Source: Candidatus Tepidifontimicrobium thermophilum (GTDB lineage Bacteria; Sysuimicrobiota; Sysuimicrobiia; Sysuimicrobiales; Sysuimicrobiaceae). Taken from it: 64,000 nt of DNA. The DNA is taken from NCBI GenBank assembly GCA_031296405.1, contig JAVKKH010000005.1:71678-135677 (forward strand), written 5' to 3'. The position numbers and the translations under genes are program-made. Shown here one piece after another: positions 36,326 through 45,606 of this stretch. The stretch's first letter is position 1. Every line of letters starts with the position of its first letter. Under the pieces are notes generated by a model. The model was not told where the DNA came from. It made no database searches and saw only the letters and a program-made list of their open reading frames with translations.

Positions 36326-36996
36326 ACGTTCAGCTCCCGCAATTCCCCCGTGACGATGTACACCACACGCTCGGCCACGTTCGTCAGGTGGTCCGCGGCC
36401 CGCTCCAGGTGCTGCGCCACCAGGATCAGGTCCAGGGCCCGGGAGATGGTCCGCGGGTCCTCCACCATGTAGGTGAGGAGCTCCCGGAACACCTGGGTGC
36501 GGAGGGCGTCCACCAGGTCGTCCTTCTGGGCCAGGGACTGCGCGAGGGCGGCGTCGCGGCCGACGAAGGCCTGCAGGGCGTCCTGCAGCATCTCCTGAAC
36601 CAGCCGCTCCATGTACGGGATGTCCACCAGGGGCTTCAGAAGTGGCTCTCGGCTCAGACGCTTGGTGGCCTTCGCGATCCCCTCCGCGTGGTCCGCCATG
36701 CGCTCCAGGTCGATGGAGATGGCCAGCACGGACATCAGGACCCGGAGGTCCCCCGCCATGGGCTGCTGGGTCGCCAGCAACTTCGCCACCCGCTCCTCCA
36801 GGTCCAGGTGCAGGCGGTCTACCACGTCGTCCTCCGCGATGACCGCCTCCGCGGCCTGCACGTCCTGCTTCTTGAGGGCCTCCACCGCCCGGTGGATGAG
36901 GTCGCCCGCCAGGCTGCCCATGCGGACCACGTCCTCCTCCAGACGGCGTAGGGCCTCGTCGTACGCCTCCCGGATGTGGCGCCCGCCCCCCGACAC
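36322..36996 (-). CDS. phoU: Phosphate-specific transport accessory protein PhoU
   Basis: 224 aa with two three-helix repeats. Each carries the metal-binding pattern: ISIDLERMADHAEGIAKAT in the first and LVAQHLERAADHLTNVAERV in the second. PhoU connects Pst flux to the phosphate sensor kinase and represses the Pho response when phosphate is plentiful. GTG at 36996 follows AAGGGGGTGGGAG. It lies 14 bases after pstB. Confidence 0.94.
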   Translation of the reverse strand: MSGGGRHIREAYDEALRRLEEDVVRMGSLAGDLIHRAVEALKKQDVQAAEAVIAEDDVVDRLHLDLEERVAKLLATQQPMAGDLRVLMSVLAISIDLERMADHAEGIAKATKRLSREPLLKPLVDIPYMERLVQEMLQDALQAFVGRDAALAQSLAQKDDLVDALRTQVFRELLTYMVEDPRTISRALDLILVAQHLERAADHLTNVAERVVYIVTGELRELNV

Positions 36997-37010
36997 GACT
37001 CCCACCCCCT

Positions 37011-37829
37011 TCAGCCGAACCGACCCGTGATGTAGTCCTCCGTGCGCCGGTCCCGGGGCCGGGTGAACAGTTCCTCCGTGGGACCGAACTCCACCAGCTC
37101 CCCGTCCAGCAGGAACGCGGTGAAGTCCGACACCCGGGCCGCCTGCTGCATGTTGTGGGTGACGATGACCAGCGTGTAGTCCCGCTTGAGCTCCTCCATG
37201 AGGGCCTCGATGCGGGCGGTGGAGATGGGGTCCAGAGCGGAACACGGTTCGTCCAGGAGCAGGACCTCGGGCTCCACCGCCAGCGCCCGCGCGATGCAGA
37301 GCCGCTGCTGTTGGCCGCCGGACAGCTCGAGGCCGCTCTTCCGGTGCAGGTCGTCCTTCACCTCGTCCCACAGGGCCGCCTGCCGCAGGGCCCGCTCCAC
37401 CCGCTCGTCCAGCTCCCGCCGGCTCAGACGTCGGTGGAGGCGCAGGCCGAAGGCCACGTTCTCGTACACCGACTTCGGGAAGGGATTCGGCTTCTGAAAC
37501 ACCATACCGATCCGCAGCCGCACCTCCACTGGGTCCACACCTGCCCCGTACAGGTCCTGGCCCCGGAACAGCACCCGCCCCTCGGTGCGGACCCCGGGGA
37601 TCAGCTCGTTCATCCGGTTGATGGCGCGCACCAGGGTGCTTTTCCCGCAACCCGACGGGCCGATCACCGCCGTGATGCGGCGCTCCGGTACGTCCAGGGT
37701 GACACCGCGCAGTGCCGGTTGCGCGCCATACCACACCCGCAGGTCCTCCGTCCTGAGGACCGGCGCGCCGGGCGCGACCCCCCGGTGCACCACCTCCGGC
37801 CTCAGCCGCGCTTCCACCGCTGCGTCCAT
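37011..37829 (-). CDS. pstB: Phosphate ABC transporter ATP-binding protein
   Basis: 272 aa. Walker A is [11 protein letters not shown] (about residue 58), the Q-loop is in [18 protein letters not shown], the signature [16 protein letters not shown], Walker [13 protein letters not shown] and the switch His VTHNMQQA. About 25 residues precede the domain. It powers PstCA. Order pstS-pstC-pstA-pstB-phoU is the classical one. Confidence 0.96.
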   Translation of the reverse strand: MDAAVEARLRPEVVHRGVAPGAPVLRTEDLRVWYGAQPALRGVTLDVPERRITAVIGPSGCGKSTLVRAINRMNELIPGVRTEGRVLFRGQDLYGAGVDPVEVRLRIGMVFQKPNPFPKSVYENVAFGLRLHRRLSRRELDERVERALRQAALWDEVKDDLHRKSGLELSGGQQQRLCIARALAVEPEVLLLDEPCSALDPISTARIEALMEELKRDYTLVIVTHNMQQAARVSDFTAFLLDGELVEFGPTEELFTRPRDRRTEDYITGRFG

Positions 37830-37839
37830 GGTCTCCTCC

Positions 37840-38721
37840 TCACCACCGGATGCGGGTCCGGTTCCGCAACCAGATGGCCGTGCCGTTCAGGGCCAGCAGG
37901 ACCGCCAGCAACAACAGGATGCCCGCCGCGGCCAGCCGGTGGAACTCGGGGTTGGGCAAGGACACGTAGTTGAAGATCTGGATGGGCAAGACCGTGAAGT
38001 AGTCCCACACCCCCCGCGGGAGGAAGGGGACGTACTGCAGCGCTCCCAGCATGATGAGGGGAGCGGTCTCGCCCACGGCCCGGGAGAGCGACAGGATCGT
38101 CCCCGTGAGGATGCCGGGCGCCGCGTACGGCAGCACGTGGTGCCGCACCACCTCCCAGCGGGTAGCGCCCAGGGCGTAGGCGGCCTCCCGCACGGAAAAC
38201 GGCACCGCCCGGATGGCCTCACGGCTGGACAGGATGGTGAGGGGTAGGACCAACAGGGCCAGGGTGAGCGCTCCTGCCAGAACGCTCTTGCCCATCCGCA
38301 GCCCCTCCACGAACAGCCCCAGGCCCAGAAGGCCGTACAGGACCGAAGGGACCGCGGCCAGGTTTGCGATGTTCACCTCCAGCAGCCGGGCCAGGCGGCC
38401 TGGGGGCGCATACTCCTCCAAGTACACCGCCGCGGCCACACCCAGAGGGAAGGCCACCAGGCCCATGAGGCCCGTCACGTACAGGGTCCCCACCAAGGCA
38501 CTCGCGTAGCCCGCCTGCTGGGGGAACCGCGACGGGAAGTTCGTGACCAGTTCCGCTCGCAGGTAACCGGCCCCGTCCCGGGCCACGTCCACCAACAGGA
38601 TCGCCAGGAACACCAAGCCGAGCAGCGTGGCGGCCTGGCAGGCGGCCACGAACAGCCGCGCGGCAGCCTCCCGCCGCTCCAGGCGCCGGCGCCACAGCCT
38701 CTCCACGGCCACAGCGCTCAC
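37840..38721 (-). CDS. pstA: Phosphate ABC transporter permease PstA
   Basis: 293 aa, six membrane segments. The coupling loop [20 protein letters not shown] is near residue 190, and [15 protein letters not shown] is the family signature. Starts at GTG overlapping the pstC stop as GTGA, which excludes the upstream open frame. Confidence 0.94.
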   Translation of the reverse strand: MSAVAVERLWRRRLERREAAARLFVAACQAATLLGLVFLAILLVDVARDGAGYLRAELVTNFPSRFPQQAGYASALVGTLYVTGLMGLVAFPLGVAAAVYLEEYAPPGRLARLLEVNIANLAAVPSVLYGLLGLGLFVEGLRMGKSVLAGALTLALLVLPLTILSSREAIRAVPFSVREAAYALGATRWEVVRHHVLPYAAPGILTGTILSLSRAVGETAPLIMLGALQYVPFLPRGVWDYFTVLPIQIFNYVSLPNPEFHRLAAAGILLLLAVLLALNGTAIWLRNRTRIRW

Positions 38722-39710
38722 AGGTACCGCTCCCGGAAGCGTCGAACGACCCGCACGCTGAACACGTTCATGGCAAACGTCGCCGCAAACAGCAGCATCC
38801 CCACCGCGAACAGGGTCCGGTACTCCACCGAGCCGTAAGGGGTGTCGCCCAGACTGACCTGCACGATGAACGCGGTGATGGTCTCCACCGTCTCCAGGGG
38901 GTTGGCAGTCCAGTTCGGGCTCTGCCCCGCGGCCAGGGCAACGATCATGGTTTCCCCCAACGCCCGCGACAGGGCGAGCACGCACGCGGCCGCGATCCCC
39001 GACAGGGCCGCAGGCACCACCACGCGCACCGCCACCTCCATGCGGGTGGCACCCAGGGCAAACGCCCCGTACCGCAGGTCCAGGGGTACTGCGCGCATCA
39101 CGTCCTCGCTCAGGGAGGAGACCAGGGGCAGGATCATGATGCCCATCACCAGCCCCGCAGACAGGGCGTTCTGTCCCGCCATGGCGGGCCCGAACACGTG
39201 GTCCTGCAGGAACGGGGTCACGAAGGTGAGGGCAAAGTAACCGTACACGATGGTGGGGACCCCGGCCAGGAGTTCCAACGCGGGCTTCACCCGCGCCCGC
39301 ACGGATTCGGGGGCGAACTCACTGAGGTACACCGCGGCCAGCAGGCCCAGGGGGACCGCCACCGCCAGGGCGACGGCGCTGGTGAGCACGGTGCCCGCCA
39401 CCAGGGGAAGCACGCCGAAACGCTTCGTGCTGTACAACGGGCTCCACGTGGTCTCGGTGAAGAACTCCTGCACGAGCTTCCCCGGCCGGCCCACCAGGTC
39501 CGGCCGGGCTTCCGCAAACCGCTGCAGGTCCGCCCGGACCGACACGAGCCGGGGGTCTGCAGCGTCCAGGGGCAGCCGGAAGAACTGAATGGTCTCGAAG
39601 ACCAGCACTGCCACGATGGCCACGGTCACCCCCACGGACAGCAGGGCGCTCGCGGCCAATCCCCGCTCGAGCCACCGTTCCACACGCCTTCCCCTGCCCA
39701 CAGACTCCAC
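38718..39710 (-). CDS. pstC: Phosphate ABC transporter permease PstC
   Basis: 330 aa with six membrane segments and an enlarged first periplasmic loop (about residues 45-100). Coupling loop [20 protein letters not shown] and signature [20 protein letters not shown] match PstC. Start GTG at 39710. A pair of Pho-type hexamers lies 14-30 bases upstream, so it may have its own regulated start in addition to read-through from pstS. Confidence 0.94.
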   Translation of the reverse strand: MESVGRGRRVERWLERGLAASALLSVGVTVAIVAVLVFETIQFFRLPLDAADPRLVSVRADLQRFAEARPDLVGRPGKLVQEFFTETTWSPLYSTKRFGVLPLVAGTVLTSAVALAVAVPLGLLAAVYLSEFAPESVRARVKPALELLAGVPTIVYGYFALTFVTPFLQDHVFGPAMAGQNALSAGLVMGIMILPLVSSLSEDVMRAVPLDLRYGAFALGATRMEVAVRVVVPAALSGIAAACVLALSRALGETMIVALAAGQSPNWTANPLETVETITAFIVQVSLGDTPYGSVEYRTLFAVGMLLFAATFAMNVFSVRVVRRFRERYL

Positions 39711-39723
39711 CTTGCGCAGGCCC

Positions 39724-39740
39724 TGTTAAGTCCCGGTTAA
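39724..39740 (-). promoter_or_regulatory. Two Pho-box hexamers between pstS and pstC
   Basis: Minus strand TTAACC (39735-39740), 5 bases, TTAACA (39724-39729): the 11-base period and consensus of PhoP boxes. Only two repeats are convincing. Confidence 0.4.
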
Positions 39741-39859
39741 GCTCGGGGTCCGGCGGCGGGCGGCGTCGGCGGTGTCGGCCGGTGGGGGACCCGCCGCCAG
39801 ACCTCCGGCAGGAACGGGCCGGAGCCCTGGCTTGGCTTGGCGGCTCCGGCCGGGGAGCG

Positions 39860-40984
39860 CTACCGGCAGTGGGCCACATAGGCCCTGTTCACTTGCTCCA
39901 GGGTGGCGTGCCCCGCGGGCCTGCCGCCCTCCCGGAAAGCGGTGCCCGGCCGGAGCCGCGCAACACACTGCCGCGCGGCCGCGTACACCGCCTCGGGGAA
40001 CTCCACGTACCCCACTGCCCGGGTGAGGTTGGTCTTCCTGCCCCGCTGCCGCGGGTCGTCCACCTGCAGGTTCACCCCCGTGGCCGGACCCACGTACCAC
40101 CCGGCGAACTCGCGGACCTCCGGCTTCGCGAGGGCGCTGGTGCGGTTCAGGTAGATGAAGAGGGGACGGGTCAACGGGTAGCGCCCCGACTTGGTGTTGT
40201 CAAAGGTCGGCTCGATCCCGCGGCACTGGTCGTTGGACGCGAGGTCCACCCGCTCGCTGGGGTCGACGGCCACCCCCTTCACGCGCCCCAGGTTCTCCTC
40301 CAGGTACGCCAGACCGAAGTACCCTAGGCCGCCCTCGTCCCGGCTGACGAACTGTACGGTCACGTTGTCGTCCTCGGTCGCCAAATAGTCCCCCCGGCTG
40401 GCCTTCGCCCGCCCCACCACTATCTCCGTGAAGGTGTCGAACGTCCCTGAGTCAGCTCCCGCTCCCGCCAGCCGGAGAGGCCGGTCGGGGAAGGTCGACC
40501 GGATCTGGCGCCAGCTGGTGACCCTGCGCTCCGCCCCGGGCTCCCACATGCGCTTGAGCTCCCCGAGGGTGAGGCAGGTGGCCCACGTGTTGCGGGGGTG
40601 TACCACCACGCTCAGCCCGTCGATGGCTACCGGGACCTCCACGTAGCTCACCTGGTTCCGCCGGCACGCCTCGTCCTCCTCAGGCCGGATGGGCCGGGAG
40701 GCGTCCTGGATGTCCGTACGGGACTGGGGGCTGTCCGCGCAGAACTTCTTGAACCCGCCCCCGGTCCCGCTGATGCCCACGGTGATCCGCACGGATCGGC
40801 CCTGCGGCGTCTTGCGGAACTCTTCCGCCACCGCGCTCGTGAGCGGCGCCACGGTGCTGGAGCCGTCCACCACGATGGTCCCCGCAGGGCTGGCAGTGCC
40901 GCCGGCGCGCTGCTGCGCCCACCCCGCCCCCACCAGGGTCCCGACCACCATCGCTGCCAGAATCGCCGCCAAGTGCCTGTTCAC
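39860..40984 (-). CDS. pstS: Phosphate-binding periplasmic protein
   Basis: 374 aa with a signal peptide ([20 protein letters not shown]). Phosphate-binding motifs: [18 protein letters not shown] near residue 39, [12 protein letters not shown], and [14 protein letters not shown]. No lipobox Cys, so it is probably free in the periplasm. The first gene of the pst operon; the gap to pstC is 149 bases. Start GTG at 40984 with GGGAGGTGG upstream. Confidence 0.95.
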   Translation of the reverse strand: MNRHLAAILAAMVVGTLVGAGWAQQRAGGTASPAGTIVVDGSSTVAPLTSAVAEEFRKTPQGRSVRITVGISGTGGGFKKFCADSPQSRTDIQDASRPIRPEEDEACRRNQVSYVEVPVAIDGLSVVVHPRNTWATCLTLGELKRMWEPGAERRVTSWRQIRSTFPDRPLRLAGAGADSGTFDTFTEIVVGRAKASRGDYLATEDDNVTVQFVSRDEGGLGYFGLAYLEENLGRVKGVAVDPSERVDLASNDQCRGIEPTFDNTKSGRYPLTRPLFIYLNRTSALAKPEVREFAGWYVGPATGVNLQVDDPRQRGRKTNLTRAVGYVEFPEAVYAAARQCVARLRPGTAFREGGRPAGHATLEQVNRAYVAHCR

Positions 40985-41034
40985 GGTCGCGCCACCTCCC
41001 TCTCCTCGGTCTCGCGGTCAGGGTGCCTTCCCAA

Positions 41035-41073
41035 GTTCAAGCTGGAAGTAAGGCCTGATTAAGAGAGCGTAAA
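41035..41073 (-). promoter_or_regulatory. Four-repeat Pho box upstream of pstS
   Basis: On the minus strand, TTTACG, TTAATC, TTACTT and TTGAAC follow one another with exactly five bases between each, an 11-base period over 39 bases. This is the layout of the Bacillus-type PhoP box (repeats of TTAACA), where dimers bind along one DNA face. It ends about 50 bases before the pstS start codon. Confidence 0.65.
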
Positions 41074-41078
41074 GTGGC

Positions 41079-41107
41079 TTGCCTCCTTTCCGCGGGTCCC
41101 CTAACGT
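41079..41107 (+). promoter_or_regulatory. Promoter of sppA
   Basis: TTGCCT (41079-41084), 17 bases, TAACGT (41102-41107). The -10 sequence is identical to that of the his operon. Start expected near 41114, leader about 40 bases. Confidence 0.5.
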
Positions 41108-41152
41108 GTTCACCGAGCTGCCGCGAATCACCGGTGTTGAGGGGGTGCGAGG

Positions 41153-42109
41153 GTGCAACGGCCGGTGGTGTGGACCGCGGGCGTGGTGCTGGCTGTGGTA
41201 GCCCTGCTGGTCGCGGCCCTGGTAGGGGCTGCAGTTGGCTTTGCCCTGGGGACCGGGCTCCGGCCCCTCGGAGATGCCGGCGAGCGGGTGGTGGCGGGGG
41301 AAGGTGCGGACAAGGTGGCCCTGGTACGGGTGGTGGGCGCCATCAGCCAGGAAGGCGGAGGCCTGCTGTCCTTCGGGCCGGTGGCCTCGTCCCGCCGGGT
41401 CCTCGAGCAGCTGGAGCGGGCCCGCCGGGACCGGGCGGTCAAGGCGGTGGTGGTGGAGCTCAACACGCCCGGAGGATCCGTGGTCGCCAGCGCCCAGATC
41501 CACGACAAGCTGGTGGAGCTGCGCCGGGCCGGCAAGCCCGTGGTGGCGCTCCTAACAGAAGTGGCGGCCTCCGGCGGTTACTACGTGGCGGCCGGCGCGG
41601 ACCGCGTGGTAGCAGACCCCTCCACCCTGACAGGCAGCATCGGCGTCATCGTGGTGCTCCCGAACCTGCAGGAGTTCAACCGGCGGATCGGCCTGCGCAC
41701 CGTGGTGTTCAAGAGCGGCCGGTTCAAGGACATGGGCAATCCCGACCGGTCCCTGACCCAGGAGGAGGCCAAGCTGTTCCAGGGGATCGTGGACGAGGCG
41801 TACCGGCGGTTCGTGGACGTGGTGGTGCAGGGCCGGCGCATGGAGCGCTCGCGGGTGTTGCAGCTGGCGGACGGGCGGATCTACACGGGCGCACAGGCTC
41901 AACGGCTTGGGCTGGTCGACCGCCTCGGGTCCTTACAGGAGGCGGTCTCCGAAGCCCTGCAGCTGGCCCGAATCCCCCGGGCGCGGGTGGTGGAGTACAC
42001 GGGAGGAGGCTGGCTCGGCACCGTGCTCGGTCTCCGCGGGCCCGGAACCCAGCGGGGGTGGGTTTCGGAGGCGCAGCCCTTCAGCCTCCAGTACCTGATG
42101 GCCCCCTGA
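41153..42109 (+). CDS. sppA: Signal peptide peptidase SppA, 36K type
   Basis: 318 aa with one N-terminal membrane anchor (about residues 8-33). ELNTPGGSVVAS opens the ClpP-like fold, TEVAASGGYYVAAGADRVVA holds the nucleophilic Ser, and FKSGRFKDMG the general-base Lys. GRIYTGAQAQRLGLVDRLG is the C-terminal family motif. It cleaves remnant signal peptides in the membrane. It stands alone on the plus strand, divergent from the pst operon. Confidence 0.93.
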   Translation: MQRPVVWTAGVVLAVVALLVAALVGAAVGFALGTGLRPLGDAGERVVAGEGADKVALVRVVGAISQEGGGLLSFGPVASSRRVLEQLERARRDRAVKAVVVELNTPGGSVVASAQIHDKLVELRRAGKPVVALLTEVAASGGYYVAAGADRVVADPSTLTGSIGVIVVLPNLQEFNRRIGLRTVVFKSGRFKDMGNPDRSLTQEEAKLFQGIVDEAYRRFVDVVVQGRRMERSRVLQLADGRIYTGAQAQRLGLVDRLGSLQEAVSEALQLARIPRARVVEYTGGGWLGTVLGLRGPGTQRGWVSEAQPFSLQYLMAP

Positions 42110-42136
42110 GGGATCACGCAAACTTCATAAGAGGGT

Positions 42137-43045
42137 TTATGGCTCGCCGGCCCTGGGGGCTTCCAGCCGGAACAGCCGGCGGGCGTTGCCCGACATGACG
42201 AGCGCCCGTTCCTCCTCCGACAGGCCCAACCGCTCCAGGATCTGCAGCTGCTCTTCCAGGACGCCGCCGCGGTAGGGCCCCACAGCGGTGTCGGTCCCGA
42301 ACACCACCCGCTGCGGCCCGAACGCCCGCAGGGCGTCCGCGAACACGGACTCCAAAGAGGGGTTCCCGGGGGTGTACTGCCGCCAGTTGTTGGTCCCAGA
42401 GGTGTCCACGAACACGTTGTCGGTGTGGTAGGCGAGGAACAACGTCTCGCGCAGGAAGCCGGCCCCGAAGTGGGCGATGCCGAACGTCACCTCCGGAAAC
42501 TGTTTGACCGCCGCGGACAGGGACAGGGGATTCGCGTAGGTCAGGTCATAGAGAGGCGCCACGGTGATCCCGAAGTGAAACAGGACCGGGATCTCCAGCT
42601 CCGCGGCCTTCTCGTAGACGGGGAAGACTGCCCGGTCGCTGGCGTGGAACCGCTGGGTGGGCGGGTACAGCTTCAGGCCCCGTAGCCCCCACTCACGGAA
42701 GCGTGCCACAATGCGCGGCGCGTCCGGGTGGAGAGGGTCTGGGAGGCTGCCCCACCCGAAGAACCGCCGGGGGTTCAGGGAGCAGAATTCCGCCAGTTCC
42801 TCGTTGGCTTCCCCCACCGCGATGAAGAAGGCGGCTGCCACCCCGTGGGCGTCCAGCTGCTGTGCCCACCACGCGGCGATCTCCTCCAGGCTCTGGCCCG
42901 CGAGCTGCTGCAGCCGGTTCCGCCGGGCCTGTGCGGCCGCTTCGAGCGCCCGGGCACGGATGGGGACGTTGGGCCGCACCGCGCGCTCCACCATGCGCGG
43001 GGTGACCAGGTGGACGTGGGCGTCGACGACCTCGAAAGGGCGCAC
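42137..43045 (-). CDS. Amidohydrolase family 2 metal-dependent hydrolase
   Basis: 302 aa TIM barrel. VDAHVHLVTPRMV has the HxH metal site, GWGSLPDPLHPDA and GLKLYPPTQRFH a substrate-side segment, LFHFGI and GIAHFGAGFL metal His residues, and VVFGTDTAVGPYRGG the catalytic Asp. Distinct from the homologue at 28229 (HxH intact here). Substrate unknown. GTG start; seven bases downstream of the adenosine-specific kinase gene. Confidence 0.85.
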   Translation of the reverse strand: MRPFEVVDAHVHLVTPRMVERAVRPNVPIRARALEAAAQARRNRLQQLAGQSLEEIAAWWAQQLDAHGVAAAFFIAVGEANEELAEFCSLNPRRFFGWGSLPDPLHPDAPRIVARFREWGLRGLKLYPPTQRFHASDRAVFPVYEKAAELEIPVLFHFGITVAPLYDLTYANPLSLSAAVKQFPEVTFGIAHFGAGFLRETLFLAYHTDNVFVDTSGTNNWRQYTPGNPSLESVFADALRAFGPQRVVFGTDTAVGPYRGGVLEEQLQILERLGLSEEERALVMSGNARRLFRLEAPRAGEP

Positions 43046-43052
43046 CGCAGCC

Positions 43053-43538
43053 CTAGAACTTGTACCCGAACTTGCGCAGTAGGTCCTTGCGCCAGGTCAC
43101 CTCAGCGTCGTCCTCCACCCCCAGGGGCTTGAACCCGTCCATCACCCCCAGCACCGCCCGCTGGTCCCCTTCCTCGGCCACCACCACCAGCAGGGGGTTT
43201 GCGGTGGCTGCGAAGACCCGCACCACCTCCGGGCAGGCCTTCACCGCGTGCAGGACGTTGATGGGGTAGTACCCCTCGCCCAGCACGATCAGGAAGGTGT
43301 GGCCCGCCGCGATGGCGAGCACGTTCCGCACCGCTAGGTCCACCAGCCGCGGGTCGGTCCCTGACCGGCGCACGAGCCGCTTGCCCGAGGCCTCCGAGAA
43401 GGCCAGGCCGAACTTGATCCCGGGTACCGCAGTGACCAGCGCCTCGTGGAGGTCCTCCACGGTCTTGATGAAGTGGGACTGCCCCAGGATGACGTTAAGA
43501 GGGTCCGGCTTTTCGATGGGAACGAGCTTGAGTTCCAT
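43053..43538 (-). CDS. Adenosine-specific kinase (DUF355)
   Basis: 161 aa, the full length of the family, which is best known from hyperthermophilic archaea and scattered bacteria. MELKLVPIEKPDPLNVILGQ, HFIKTVEDLHEALVTAVPG, KFGLAFSEASGKRLVR and GYYPINVLHAVKACPEV are the conserved blocks. The archaeal structure binds AMP/adenosine; a physiological role is not established. Scattered occurrence suggests lateral transfer at some time. Confidence 0.88.
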   Translation of the reverse strand: MELKLVPIEKPDPLNVILGQSHFIKTVEDLHEALVTAVPGIKFGLAFSEASGKRLVRRSGTDPRLVDLAVRNVLAIAAGHTFLIVLGEGYYPINVLHAVKACPEVVRVFAATANPLLVVVAEEGDQRAVLGVMDGFKPLGVEDDAEVTWRKDLLRKFGYKF

Positions 43539-43587
43539 ACTTTGGATTCTACTGGAAGCCGACGCGCCGGGTGGAGCGGCCCTGGGA

Positions 43588-44250
43588 TCAGGCGATCCCT
43601 CCGGGTTCTAGCCCTGTGGCCACCAGGACCCCGTCCCGAACCTCGTAGATGAAGCAGCGGGGCGGCCGGGGAGCGGGTCCTGACAGCACCCGGCCGGGCA
43701 CCTCCCGGTCCGCGGGGTCGAAGATGGACAGGTGGCAGGGGCAGGCCAGTAGCCCGTGCCGGCGCACCTCAGGCGGCACGTACCCGCCGTGGCCCGCCGT
43801 GACCTCCCGCCAGTTCGGCACGTAGTTGAAGATGCAGCCCACGTGCGGGCAGATGCGGGAGAACACCACGATGTCCGTGGGCTCCTTCCCGGCCTTGTAG
43901 CCGGGGGAGCTCAACTTCCACGGCAGCTTGATGGCCACCCCGGGGACCGCGGCCGCCTTGGCCCGCTCCGGCGTGTACTGGGGGTACTTCTGGGTGAACA
44001 CGAAGAACTTGCTGGACCAGGGCTGCTGCAGCTCCTCCAGGGCGGCGACGGAGGACGGTTCCCCTTTCGGGAGATCCCCCTCTGTCAGGTGAGGGAGCTT
44101 CCCGTGCAGCACGCCGAGCCCTGGATCCAAGCTCGGCTTGAGGTAGCGCAGGAGGGAGAGGCGAAGGCAGCAAGGGCACCTAGGCCGGGGATCTGCCCAG
44201 CCACCGGAGAAAGGTCCGCCGATCCGGCAGCGGTTTTCTCCCCTTGCCAT
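43588..44250 (-). CDS. Rieske [2Fe-2S] protein with frame-scrambled N-terminus
   Basis: 220 aa in the open frame. The C-terminal Rieske domain is intact: CPHVGC and CPCHLS ligate the cluster, as in the Rieske subunit of bc-type complexes. The first 40 codons do not look like a Rieske N-terminus, but the other two frames carry RRTFLRWLGRSPA (a Tat motif) and then GLGALAAFAS before the open frame gives LLRYLKPSL. Three single-base losses, each at a C run, would restore a normal Tat/membrane anchor and return to frame. Cytochrome b is not nearby. Confidence 0.82.
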   Translation of the reverse strand: MARGENRCRIGGPFSGGWADPRPRCPCCLRLSLLRYLKPSLDPGLGVLHGKLPHLTEGDLPKGEPSSVAALEELQQPWSSKFFVFTQKYPQYTPERAKAAAVPGVAIKLPWKLSSPGYKAGKEPTDIVVFSRICPHVGCIFNYVPNWREVTAGHGGYVPPEVRRHGLLACPCHLSIFDPADREVPGRVLSGPAPRPPRCFIYEVRDGVLVATGLEPGGIA

Positions 44251-44273
44251 CGTACTACCGCCAGTAGTAATAA
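44244..44273 (+). promoter_or_regulatory. Promoter with BlaI/CopY-type operator TACTAC-N5-GTAGTA
   Basis: A perfect 6-base dyad at 44253-44269 lies between TTGCCA (44244-44249) and TAATAA (44268-44273), spacing 18. Repressors of the BlaI/MecI/CopY family bind dyads with TAC/GTA arms, and a BlaI-like gene lies in the operon that starts here. The dyad also sits just before the divergent Rieske gene and could act on both. Confidence 0.6.
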
Positions 44274-44307
44274 TAGCAATAGCACGAGGCCACAGGGAGG
44301 GGAAGCC

Positions 44308-44640
44308 ATGCGGCGGATGGTGTGGGTTGCCCTTTTCATCGCGGCCCTGCTTGCGACCAGCGGCCTGGTGTGGGCCCACGGGCCCGCCCGGACTGCACCC
44401 GCTCTGCCCTCCGCAAGTCCCGCACACGGGCCTGGGCAGACGCACGGGGCGATGAGCCCGGTGATGCAGGACCCGGAGGCCATGCGGTCCATGATGGACG
44501 CGTGCGTTCAGGCCATGCAGGACCCCCAGATGCAGCGGCACATGTGGGAGCACATGTCGGGTCCCGGAATGCGGCGCACGATGGGGGACACGATGCGGAG
44601 CATGCCCGGCATGCCGATGATGCCGATGATGCCCAGATAG
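44308..44640 (+). CDS. Secreted Met/His-rich protein, probable periplasmic copper-binding
   Basis: 110 aa. A signal peptide (MRRMVWVALFIAALLATSGL) ends near AHGPA. The last 62 residues contain 18 Met, with spaced Met-x-x-Met and PGMPMMPMM repeats plus several His, the ligand set of Cu(I)-scavenging proteins. AGGGAGGGGA precedes the ATG. First gene of the BlaI-controlled operon. No family assigned. Confidence 0.75.
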   Translation: MRRMVWVALFIAALLATSGLVWAHGPARTAPALPSASPAHGPGQTHGAMSPVMQDPEAMRSMMDACVQAMQDPQMQRHMWEHMSGPGMRRTMGDTMRSMPGMPMMPMMPR

Positions 44641-44643
44641 GCT

Positions 44644-45606
44644 GTGGTGGCTGGGTCCCGGACACTCGCACGTGGGCCCGTGTTCGCCGCCCCCTGGGCG
44701 GTATCCGCAGTCGCGGTGTTGGCTATCGCCGGCTGCGCTGCGGACCGGCTGGCCACCGAGGCGGAGGTCCGGGAGATCCCCGGGCCGCACATCCACGGTC
44801 TCGCGGTGGACCCCTTAAGGCCCGAGGTCGTGTGGGTGGCCGCCCACGGCGGGCTGCTTCGGATCCGCAACGGCCGTTGGGAGCGGGTCGGCAACCATAC
44901 CTACGACCACATGGGCTTCTTGGTGCATCCCCGACAGCCCCGTGTCCTCCTGACCAGCGGCCACCCGGGGCCGCAAGACCGCCGTCCCAACCCCTTAGGC
45001 GTGGAGGTAAGCCGCGACGCTGGGCTGAGCTGGCAACCGCTTGCCCTGACCGGGGAAGCTGACTTCCACGCCGCGGCCCAGAGCTGGTCGGATCCCGGGG
45101 TACTGTACGGCTGGAACGTGGCCCGACGCACCGGACTTTACCGGAGCCGGGACGGTGGTCGGACCTGGGCCTACCTGGGCGAGCGGGGCCTGTCCGGGGT
45201 CTTCTCTTTGACGGTCCACCCTCGGAATCCCAATACCGTGTTCGCCGCCACCCGGGAGGGGCTGGTCGTGAGCCGTGACGGAGGCGAGCGCTGGCAACGC
45301 CTGGACGGGCCCCTGGGCCGCATTCCCGTAACGGCCCTGGCCTTTCATCCCCGGGAGCCGTACCGGGTGTACGCCTACGCCGCCTCTTCGGAGCTCGGAC
45401 TGGTGCGGAGCACCGACGGCGGGAGCACCTGGAACTCCCTGGGCCTCTTCCTCGGTGGACAGGATGCCGTCGGCCAACTGGCTCTGGATCCCGCCGACCC
45501 GAAGACCCTGTACCTCAGTACATTCTCCGCGGACCTGTACCGGTCTGCGGACGGAGGAAAGACGCTTCAGAGGCTCGTGGAAAAGGGTAGGGTGCTGGCA
45601 CCGTGA
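44644..45606 (+). CDS. Lipoprotein with BNR/Asp-box beta-propeller (F510_1955-like)
   Basis: 320 aa. A lipobox (LAIAGC, Cys near residue 32) predicts lipidation. At least four Asp-box repeats follow (SRDAGLSW, SRDGGRTW, SRDGGERW, STDGGSTW), typical of a sialidase-like beta-propeller. Similar proteins are often annotated glycosyl hydrolase and found beside metal genes, but enzymatic residues are not evident. HIHGL near the start of the mature part may bind metal. Starts GTG three bases after the Met-rich gene. Confidence 0.78.
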   Translation: MVAGSRTLARGPVFAAPWAVSAVAVLAIAGCAADRLATEAEVREIPGPHIHGLAVDPLRPEVVWVAAHGGLLRIRNGRWERVGNHTYDHMGFLVHPRQPRVLLTSGHPGPQDRRPNPLGVEVSRDAGLSWQPLALTGEADFHAAAQSWSDPGVLYGWNVARRTGLYRSRDGGRTWAYLGERGLSGVFSLTVHPRNPNTVFAATREGLVVSRDGGERWQRLDGPLGRIPVTALAFHPREPYRVYAYAASSELGLVRSTDGGSTWNSLGLFLGGQDAVGQLALDPADPKTLYLSTFSADLYRSADGGKTLQRLVEKGRVLAP

